The notes below the pieces were generated by a model. It was not told the DNA's origin, ran no database searches, and was given only the letters and a program-made list of their open reading frames with translations. The position numbers were made by a program, and so were the translations under genes. Positions 42,354 through 48,213 of a DNA stretch of 48,213 bases are shown here, piece by piece; position 1 is the first letter of the stretch; each line of letters opens with the position of its first letter. The DNA comes from Alphaproteobacteria bacterium. GTDB lineage: Bacteria; Pseudomonadota; Alphaproteobacteria; GCA-2731375. The stretch is from positions 1 to 48,213 of the forward strand of contig JAJFGG010000113.1 of NCBI GenBank assembly GCA_021776235.1. The letters are read 5' to 3'.

Positions 42354-43967
42354 ATGGATACCGTCACCGCGCTCTTGGATGACATGGTTGCCGCCCATGG
42401 TGCGGATACAGCGATCATCTATCATGACCAGCCGATCAGTTTTGCCGATATCGAAGAAATGGGCCGACGGGCGGCCACTGTACTGGCGGACCTTGGCGTT
42501 GGCGCCGGCGACCGGATTGCTCTGTGGCTGCCCAATTGCCCGGCATATATCGCCCTGTGCCTGGGCTGTTGCCGCCTGGGCGCCATCGCCGTTGCGGTTA
42601 ATACCCGCTTCCGGGCGGTAGAGGTTTCGGACATCGTCAAGCGTTCCCAGGCGCGCATCATGGTGATGTGGCCCGGCTTCCGAGAGATCGATTTTCCCGG
42701 CCTGCTGGCGGATGCCGATGAGGGTGCCCTGAGCCGGCTGGAAACCATTATCCTGTATGACGAGGGGTCGGATACCACCGCCGTTCCGGCAACATTTCCC
42801 CGCGCCGTCGCCCATTGCCAGCGCCTGAATTACAACGATTTGATTCAATGCGCCCCCTATGAGGACGATCACGCCAGCCCGCAGGCGGGCTGCAATATTT
42901 TCACCACTTCGGGCACCACCAAGGCGCCGAAGTTCGTTTTGCATTCACAGGAAGGAATTTCCCGTCATGCCCGCCTGGTCGCGGACGGGTTCGGATACAG
43001 GACATCAAACGGCGCGTTGTTGCAGATGATGCCGCTGTGCGGGGTTTTTGGCTTTACCCAGATCATGGCGGGACTGGCATCGGGCCAGCCAACAGTGCTG
43101 ACAGCCTCGTTCGATCCGCTGGAAACGGTGGCGTTAGCGGCGCGCCATCATGTGGTCAATTTTAACGCCACGGACGATATGATCCAATCGATCCTGGACG
43201 CCAGCCCTTTGGACCGGCCCTTGCCGAATGTTCGCTTCGTCGGCAGCGCCGCGTTTGCCACCAATTATGCCGAGCTGGCCGAACGGGCCGAGGCGCGGGG
43301 CATCAAAATGGTTGGTCTGTACGGTATGAGCGAGGTTCAGGCGCTGTTTGCGCTGCAACCACCTGACCTGCCGCTGGCGGAACGAATCGTCGGTGGCGGC
43401 AGACCCATTTGCGATGCCGCGGAGGTGCGCGTGCGCGATCCCGATAGCGGTACGCTGCTTGGCCCCGGCGAGGCAGGGGAGTTGGAGATGAAAGGCCCGT
43501 CGTTGATGAAGGAATACTATCTGAATCCGGAAGCAACGGCGGCGGAAATGACCGAAGACGGTTTTCTGCGCACTGGTGATCTGGGTCAATTGACCGGGGA
43601 TGGCCGCTTTCTCTATCTACAACGTATGGGCGATGTCCTGCGCCTGGGCGGATTTCTGGTCAGCCCGGCGGAGATCGAACACCATATAATCGGCCACGAT
43701 AGTGTGGCCGATAGCCAGGTCGTCGGTATCAAGAGCAAGCAGGGCAGCATCCAGGCCGTGGCTTTTGTCATCCTGAATCCTGGTGCGGAGTTCGACGAGG
43801 CGGGTCTGCGTCAACACTGCCTGGACGGTCTGGCCCGCTTCAAGGCACCAGTGCGGATCTTTGCCCTGGATGAATTTCCGACCACGCAAAGCGCCAACGG
43901 CACCAAAATTCAGCGTGCTGATCTACGCCGCATGGCCAATGATTGGGTCGCCGACGCCGTCGAATAA
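42354..43967 (+). CDS. AMP-dependent acyl-CoA synthetase/ligase
   Basis: 537 residues from ATG 42354 (MDTVTALLDDMVAAHG); TTG 42348 fits GGGAG spacing better and GTG 42342 is also in frame. The ANL superfamily blocks are in order: the phosphate-binding loop is TTSGTTKAPKFVLHS (usual form TSGTTGxPKG), then GLYGMSEVQALF, the hinge FLRTGDLGQLTGDGRFLYLQRMGDVLRLGGFLVSPAEIEH (in blocks) and the C-terminal catalytic-lysine region TQSANGTKIQRADLR. The Lys in the P-loop where Gly is usual is odd and may mark a special subclass. The acyl substrate is unknown. A second, more canonical ligase gene follows 38 bp after. Confidence 0.88.
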   Translation: MDTVTALLDDMVAAHGADTAIIYHDQPISFADIEEMGRRAATVLADLGVGAGDRIALWLPNCPAYIALCLGCCRLGAIAVAVNTRFRAVEVSDIVKRSQARIMVMWPGFREIDFPGLLADADEGALSRLETIILYDEGSDTTAVPATFPRAVAHCQRLNYNDLIQCAPYEDDHASPQAGCNIFTTSGTTKAPKFVLHSQEGISRHARLVADGFGYRTSNGALLQMMPLCGVFGFTQIMAGLASGQPTVLTASFDPLETVALAARHHVVNFNATDDMIQSILDASPLDRPLPNVRFVGSAAFATNYAELAERAEARGIKMVGLYGMSEVQALFALQPPDLPLAERIVGGGRPICDAAEVRVRDPDSGTLLGPGEAGELEMKGPSLMKEYYLNPEATAAEMTEDGFLRTGDLGQLTGDGRFLYLQRMGDVLRLGGFLVSPAEIEHHIIGHDSVADSQVVGIKSKQGSIQAVAFVILNPGAEFDEAGLRQHCLDGLARFKAPVRIFALDEFPTTQSANGTKIQRADLRRMANDWVADAVE

Positions 43968-44005
43968 TAGGCATAAACAACAACGGATTATTCCTGGAGG
44001 TTGCC

Positions 44006-45655
44006 GTGCGTGGCTTAATGATGGATATCCCGCTGCTGGTCAGCAGCATCATTGATTACGCGGCCGATTGTCATGGTGACGTGGAGGTGGCGTCCCGGGA
44101 AATGGACGACCAGATCCACCGTTATACCTATGCGGATGCGCGCCGCCGCAGCAAATGCCTGGCCCAGGCCATGGAAAGGCTTGGTGCTGTCCGGGGCGAT
44201 GTTGTCGGGGTGTTGGCGTGGAACACCTACCGCTATTTCGAATGTTTTTATGGCGTATCGGGCATGGGCGCAGCTTTGCACACGATCAATCCGCGCCTGT
44301 TCCCCGAGCAACTGGAATACGTCATCAATCACGCCGAGGATAAGTGGCTGTGCATTGATCGCGGCACCGTCGCATTGGCGGAGCAACTGGCGCCGGCGTT
44401 GGAAACCGTGCGAGGATATATCTGGCTGGATGAACCCGCCGCCCGGCCCGGCACCACCTCTTTGCCGAAGCTGTTGGATTATGATGGCTTGCTGGCGGCG
44501 GAGGACGGTAACTATGAATGGCCGCGGTTCGATGAATGGGAAGCCTCTACCATCTGCTATACCTCCGGCACCACCGGTAACCCCAAGGGCGTGGTCTATT
44601 CCCACCGTTCCGCCGTCCTGCATTCACTAACTTTCGCCAATCAGGAATTCATCGGCGGCCATGTCAACGGCGCCCTGGAATGCTACCTGCCCGTCGCCCC
44701 GCTGTTTCATGGCAATGGCTGGATGATGCCCTACACCGCGCCCATGTCCGGTAGTGGCCTGGTCCTGCCGGGGCGCAATTACGAGGCGGACAAGCTGTAT
44801 GAACTGATCGAGGGCGAGGGCGTGACCGTGGCGGCCGGCGTGCCGACGATCTGGCTGATGCTGGTGGACTATCTGCGTCAGAACAAGTTGGGTTTTTCCA
44901 CCCTGCGCGCCGCACTGATGAGCGGATCGAAACCGCCACGCAGCCTGATCGAAGCGTTGGAGGAAGAATTCAACATAGATGCGGCTCAGGTCTGGGGCAT
45001 GACCGAGGCGCTAACCGCGGGTCAGGGGGGCTTGCGGCAGGGCTATGACAAGCTGACCGGGGCAGAGCGCATTGATGTCAAAATGCGCGGCGGGCGCGTG
45101 GCCTTCGGATCGCAATACCGGATCATCGACGATGACGGCAATATTCTGCCCTGGGACGGCAAAAGCACCGGTCATTTACTGGTGCGCGGCAACCGGGTCG
45201 CTTCGGGTTATCTCAAGGATGGCGAAGGCGTACATGGCGCGACCGGGGTCAAGGACGGCTGGCTGCATACGGGTGACGTGGCCTGCATGCATCCGGGCGG
45301 TTATGTGGAATTGGCGGACCGTTCCAAGGACGTCATCAAATCGGGCGGCGAATGGATATCCTCGGTCGAGGTGGAGAACGCAGCCATGGGCCACCCCGAT
45401 ATCTTCGAGGCGGCGGTGATCGCGGCGCATCATCCGAAATGGCAGGAACGCCCTGTATTGATCGTCGTCCGCCGGGCGGGTGGTGAGGCTACGGGCCCGG
45501 ATATTCTGGCCTGGTTGCAGGACAAAATTGCATCCTGGTGGCTGCCCGACGATGTGGTTTTTGTCGACGAACTACCCCATACAGGCACCGGCAAAGTGCA
45601 TAAATTGATCCTGCGAGAGCAATTCGCCGACTACACCTTACCCGAGGTGGGATAG
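44006..45655 (+). CDS. Fatty acyl-CoA ligase (FadD/AlkK type)
   Basis: 549 residues from GTG 44006, which has a strong GGAGG five bases before it; ATG 44018 is an alternative. It activates a fatty or other carboxylic acid with ATP and CoA. The motifs are canonical: [73 protein letters not shown] (in blocks) and [14 protein letters not shown] with the catalytic Lys. The length and layout fit medium-chain AlkK-like enzymes as well as long-chain ones, so chain length is not decided. It is followed by the bicupin gene 82 bp later in the same direction. Confidence 0.93.
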   Translation: MRGLMMDIPLLVSSIIDYAADCHGDVEVASREMDDQIHRYTYADARRRSKCLAQAMERLGAVRGDVVGVLAWNTYRYFECFYGVSGMGAALHTINPRLFPEQLEYVINHAEDKWLCIDRGTVALAEQLAPALETVRGYIWLDEPAARPGTTSLPKLLDYDGLLAAEDGNYEWPRFDEWEASTICYTSGTTGNPKGVVYSHRSAVLHSLTFANQEFIGGHVNGALECYLPVAPLFHGNGWMMPYTAPMSGSGLVLPGRNYEADKLYELIEGEGVTVAAGVPTIWLMLVDYLRQNKLGFSTLRAALMSGSKPPRSLIEALEEEFNIDAAQVWGMTEALTAGQGGLRQGYDKLTGAERIDVKMRGGRVAFGSQYRIIDDDGNILPWDGKSTGHLLVRGNRVASGYLKDGEGVHGATGVKDGWLHTGDVACMHPGGYVELADRSKDVIKSGGEWISSVEVENAAMGHPDIFEAAVIAAHHPKWQERPVLIVVRRAGGEATGPDILAWLQDKIASWWLPDDVVFVDELPHTGTGKVHKLILREQFADYTLPEVG

Positions 45656-45737
45656 GTGGGGACCTTGACGGACAAAATCAAATTGCAATCTAACACTGGA
45701 TAGGCACACGACAACCGGTGCGGGATGGGGTGGAATA

Positions 45738-46409
45738 ATGCAGATCAATGACGATTTAATGCAACGGGTGATGATCCAGACACCTGCACTGCGCTGGGTC
45801 GATTCCCCGGCCAAGGGGGTGCAGCGGCGCATGTTGGATCGTGATGGCGCCGAGTCCGGCCGCGCCACATCCTTGGTGCGTTTCGCCCCCGATAGTTACT
45901 TTCCCGAGCACAGCCATCCAGGTGGCGAGGAATTCCTGGTCCTGGAGGGCACGTTCTCCGATGGTGCCGGTGATTGCCCAGCCGGCACCTATGTGCGCAA
46001 CCCGGTAGGCTCGGCCCACACCCCTTTCACCAAGGATGGCTGCGTCATTCTCGTCAAGTTATGCCAGATGGACGCGGCCGATCAGGATTTTGTTCGTATC
46101 GATACGACCCAGGACGCCGGATGGCAGCCGGGTCCCGTGGACGGCCTATCGCTGCGGCAATTGCATGCATTTGGCAACGAACGGGTGGCCCTGGTTCGCT
46201 GGCGGCCGGGTACCCGGTATGTCCACCACGAGCATGCAGGCGGGGAGGAGATTCTGGTTCTGGACGGTACCCTGGCGGATGAGCATGGCATATATCCACC
46301 CGGCACCTGGCTGCGCCTGCCACCCGGCAGCGAGCATACGCCATTCAGTGAAGAAGGCTGCACCGTCTATATCAAGAGCGGACACCTAGACCACGTTCAA
46401 AGAACATAG
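45738..46409 (+). CDS. Bicupin protein (ChrR-type cupin repeats)
   Basis: 223 residues made of two cupin domains. The first has FPEHSHPGGEEFLVLEGTFSDGAGDCPAGTYVRNPVGSAHTPF (in blocks), the second YVHHEHAGGEEILVLDGTLADEHGIYPPGTWLRLPPGSEHTPF. Each provides the metal-binding H-x-H-x3-E-E...H set. This is the ChrR cupin-like form, but the anti-sigma zinc domain of ChrR is absent and no ECF sigma gene is adjacent. It may be a small-molecule dioxygenase or sensor. The last seven codons (LDHVQRT) and the stop at 46407-46409 are encoded by the left arm of the 186-bp palindrome, so the original C-terminus has been replaced. Confidence 0.85.
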   Translation: MQINDDLMQRVMIQTPALRWVDSPAKGVQRRMLDRDGAESGRATSLVRFAPDSYFPEHSHPGGEEFLVLEGTFSDGAGDCPAGTYVRNPVGSAHTPFTKDGCVILVKLCQMDAADQDFVRIDTTQDAGWQPGPVDGLSLRQLHAFGNERVALVRWRPGTRYVHHEHAGGEEILVLDGTLADEHGIYPPGTWLRLPPGSEHTPFSEEGCTVYIKSGHLDHVQRT

Positions 46410-46571
46410 ATCCGTTTGATGGCCTCCACGCGCCACCGAAGGCCGCGCTTCCCAGCTTCGTGGCGTCGTTGAAGGTTTTGCCCGTAGTCCCACTACGCGC
46501 GGCAACCTTCGCCTAGCCACGAAGCTGGGAAGTGCGGTCAAACGGGTCTATGTTCTGTGAACGTGGTCTAG
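46386..46571. repeat. 186-bp giant palindromic element with 34-bp terminal inverted repeats
   Basis: The left arm 46386-46419 and right arm 46538-46571 are inverted copies, 32 of 34 bases identical. Inside, TTCCCAGCTTCGTGGC (46449-46464) pairs perfectly with 46516-46531, GAAGGTT (46471-46477) pairs with AACCTTC (46504-46510), and CGTAGT-CCC-ACTACG (46483-46497) closes the tip. The left arm carries an extra hairpin of about 23 bases (46420-46442, GGCCT...AAGG). There is no open frame for a transposase. Such a structure suggests a mobile or dispersed non-autonomous element, but it could also be a complex RNA. It starts exactly on a codon of the bicupin gene and gives it a stop. Confidence 0.85.
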
Positions 46572-46602
46572 CCAGTGCCGGCAGTGGTGGGGCGGCGGCT
46601 GT

Positions 46603-46938
46603 ATGACCTTGGAATACAGCTCCGATCTGGCCTTTACCCCCGCGGTCAAGGCGATCCAGAGACAAAAAGGCTCCCGCGAGGCCTATTCCCGGATGGAGCA
46701 AAACGGCGGCTGGCGCACGGCAATCAGCGACGATTGGACGGCCTTTATCGGCGAACCGAATTCCTTCTATTTGGCCAGCGCCATCGTCGTCACAGTCGAA
46801 GCCTGGGATGTCAGTTGCGCCAAACATATCGTGCTGCGTTATGCCGATGATCAGATCGTCGATCTGGTTGGCGGCTTGCGAACGCGCATCAGGGAACTGG
46901 AGGCGGCGCTGGCAGCCCTGAAAGCTGATCAAGCCTGA
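46603..46938 (+). pseudogene. Pyridoxamine-5'-phosphate-oxidase-like gene with the core deleted in frame
   Basis: 111 residues. Residues 1-60 (DLAFTPAVKAIQRQKGSREAYSRME, WTAFIGEPNSFYLASA) match the N-terminus of a pyridoxamine-oxidase-like flavoprotein family of about 200 residues. Residues 61-111 (IVVTVEAWDVSCAKHIVLRY, then a coiled-coil-like end GLRTRIRELEAALAALKADQ) match its C-terminus. The flavin-binding middle, normally about 90 residues, is missing, and the join lies near 46783. The frame is kept, so a short protein could still be made, but FMN binding is not expected. It starts 31 bases after the palindromic element. Its last codons overlap the end of the convergent ChaC-type gene. 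Confidence 0.65.
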
Positions 46939-47636
46939 TTGGGATGGTTTTCGACCAACGCGTACAGGCGATGCATCTGGCCGTCAGCAAGGCCCAGATC
47001 GTCAAGGTGCAGTATTAGATTATGCAGGTAGTCCCGGCAACGGCCCAAACGGACTTCGGCCGTGGCGATCGTCCGGACGGCTTCGGCCAGGGGTATTTTG
47101 CCGCCGAAACGGTGGTGCTTCGGATTGGTCACAAAGGTAATGGCGCGGACCGCCTGTCCGTTGCAGCGAGCCCGCACCCAGATCGGGCGATAGCCGCCGG
47201 CAAGCATCTCGCGCCGCCAGACGATCCGGGTTTCCGCATCTACCAACTCCCTGGGAACGCGCAGGATCAGGCCGTGGCAGGAACCGCCCCGCTGCAACCC
47301 AAGGGTCAGGCCCGGCCGTTCCGGCGTACCCCGGCCCAAGGGCATCCATAGGCAGAAGCTGCGGTGATAGCCAAAAATACGGGCCGATCGGGTCTCGCTA
47401 TGATGGAATGCCGGGTTCCACATCAACGAACCATAGCCAAAAATCCAAAGGTCCTGTTCTTTTGGATGGGCCGCCAGCATGGCATAGCGATTGGCGTCGC
47501 GCTCTGCTTCCGTATGGATGCGCATGATGCCGGCGCCGCCGTATTCACGGACCAGCTCGGCCACCCGCGCTTCCGTCAGTTCTTCGCGGCGCAGGCCATC
47601 GTCGACGAATTGACGCCGCTTGCCATTGCCGCCCAT
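46929..47636 (-). CDS. ChaC-like gamma-glutamylcyclotransferase
   Basis: 235 residues from ATG 47636; the frame is open to 47732 and the start is uncertain because no good ribosome site is visible. The family start is DLWIFGYGSLMWNPAFHH, the substrate-binding G-Y-G-S-L loop, followed by GYHRSFCLWMPLGRGTPERPGLTLGLQRGGSCHGLILRVP (in blocks) and the Glu region of the ELVDAETRIVWRREML helix. The C-terminal part AITFVTNPKHHRFGG and CRDYLHNLILHLDDLGLADGQMHRLY is also ChaC-like. These enzymes cleave glutathione or related gamma-glutamyl compounds to 5-oxoproline. Its end overlaps the deleted oxidase gene by ten bases on the opposite strand. Confidence 0.88.
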   Translation of the reverse strand: MGGNGKRRQFVDDGLRREELTEARVAELVREYGGAGIMRIHTEAERDANRYAMLAAHPKEQDLWIFGYGSLMWNPAFHHSETRSARIFGYHRSFCLWMPLGRGTPERPGLTLGLQRGGSCHGLILRVPRELVDAETRIVWRREMLAGGYRPIWVRARCNGQAVRAITFVTNPKHHRFGGKIPLAEAVRTIATAEVRLGRCRDYLHNLILHLDDLGLADGQMHRLYALVENHPNQA

Positions 47637-47864
47637 CAATCGAGATTGCCGCTGAGAAATTCGTTGCACCGCATGCGGGCAGTCATAGGACTCCGGGCCG
47701 CGCCTGTCGATGGTGAATGTGGCCCATTGCAACCGCTGCTCTTCGATCTCCGCTGTTGGCCCTCGGGGTCAGTTTCGAAATTCGTGGCATCAAAATCGGC
47801 TTTGTCGCCCCACGCCAGTGCGCCAAGGTGCCCGGTTCGCCGTCATCATTTGGAAGAAATCGCT

Positions 47865-48213
47865 CTAGGTCCGGGACTTCGCCACGATGGCGTCCAGGCC
47901 CTCGACGATCTGCTTGGCCACTTCCGGCCCGGTGCCTTTGACCTTCTGTGAGACCACGGTTTGCATTGCATTCAGATGGGCATTGATGGCCAGTTCCTCG
48001 TTAGCCCCGACGTCGTCCATTGGCGACAGCAACTCACACAATAGTTTGCCGATATCGGACACCAGGTCGTAGCCGAAAGTCCCCGCTTCACCCCGAATTT
48101 CGTGGGCCCGGTCGTGTAATAAATCCAGGTCATATGCGCCCACGGTCTGCATATCTTCATAAGTAGATAGCAGTTCATCGATCTCCAGCCCCATGCGTTC
48201 TTCGTAGGCCTCC
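47865..48213 (-). CDS. Hpt-domain protein, C-terminal part (runs off the right edge)
   Basis: The frame is open to the right edge, so the gene probably begins outside the window (an internal ATG exists at 48194). The 116 visible codons carry a histidine phosphotransfer domain: YDLDLLHDRAHEIRGEAGTFGYDLVSDIGKLLCELL, where the His in RAHEIRG is the expected phosphorylated residue, followed by a helix (NAHLNAMQTVVSQKV) and a C-terminal helix (GLDAIVAKSRT). Hpt proteins pass phosphoryl groups in multistep two-component relays. No kinase or response regulator is visible here. Whether a receiver or other domain precedes it cannot be known. Confidence 0.75.
   Translation of the reverse strand, partial: EAYEERMGLEIDELLSTYEDMQTVGAYDLDLLHDRAHEIRGEAGTFGYDLVSDIGKLLCELLSPMDDVGANEELAINAHLNAMQTVVSQKVKGTGPEVAKQIVEGLDAIVAKSRT

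Noticed and set aside
1-48213. tRNA, rRNA, CRISPR arrays, prophage genes, transposases and riboswitches.
   Set aside because: Reading through the intergenic regions I found no cloverleaf, repeat-spacer array, transposase motif or recognisable cobalamin or other aptamer. XerD is the only recombinase and is the housekeeping type. A covariance-model search was not possible.

Overview
The window reads as chromosomal DNA of an alphaproteobacterium, most likely in or near the Rhodospirillales. I base this on gene order typical of that class: rpmB, a phytase-fold esterase, cobT, cobS, a J-domain protein and bolA; aroK-aroB-CorC; xerD followed by accA; and secA, parvulin, argJ and mutT. The DNA is GC-rich with moderate intergenic spacing. 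I found no rRNA, tRNA, CRISPR array, prophage or recognisable insertion sequence. The species cannot be named from this sequence.

Region 1 (1 to about 16,000) is an exopolysaccharide locus. It has a cut-off CapK-like gene and a GT4 glycosyltransferase (minus strand), an FkbM methyltransferase, a LapG-type periplasmic cysteine protease, a polyprenyl-phosphate sugar transferase that primes the repeat unit, a small membrane protein and a Wzy/ligase-type polymerase (plus strand). A minus-strand export block follows: FecR-domain protein, outer-membrane beta-barrel, short OPX (Wza-like) protein, Wzc-like co-polymerase and a small membrane protein. The Wzc-like protein keeps its tyrosine-rich tail but has lost key residues in both Walker A and Walker B. 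A nucleotidyltransferase-like protein closes the region.

Region 2 (about 16,000 to 37,700) is housekeeping: MeaB, an NTF2-like protein, ribosomal protein L28, a phytase-fold lipoprotein, CobT/CobS cobaltochelatase subunits, a J-domain protein, BolA, a CorC-type membrane protein, AroB/AroK, a 46-residue membrane protein overlapping a large secreted protein of unknown function, XerD, AccA, SecA, a parvulin isomerase, ArgJ, a MutT-type hydrolase, a GNAT acetyltransferase and a YbhB-type protein.

Region 3 (37,738 to the end) is accessory metabolism and envelope genes. Its first gene, 37738-38865, appears to be a selenoprotein. A two-domain AhpD-like protein is interrupted by a single in-frame TGA exactly where a redox CxxC motif would have its second cysteine (CVY-TGA-TTSH), the frame stays open for 126 more codons, and a small hairpin follows the TGA. 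Next come two septal/peptidoglycan enzymes (MltB, RlpA), PhzF, a DUF6166-like protein, two acyl-CoA ligases, a bicupin, a 186-bp giant palindrome that supplies the bicupin's last codons and stop, a flavin-oxidase-like gene with its core deleted in frame, a ChaC-like cyclotransferase and an Hpt-domain protein cut by the window edge.

The observations most worth following are the selenoprotein, the double-Walker-defective Wzc-like protein, the 186-bp palindromic element, the internally deleted oxidase and the paired palindromes after 28679. All family calls come from reading motifs by eye; no database search was run.
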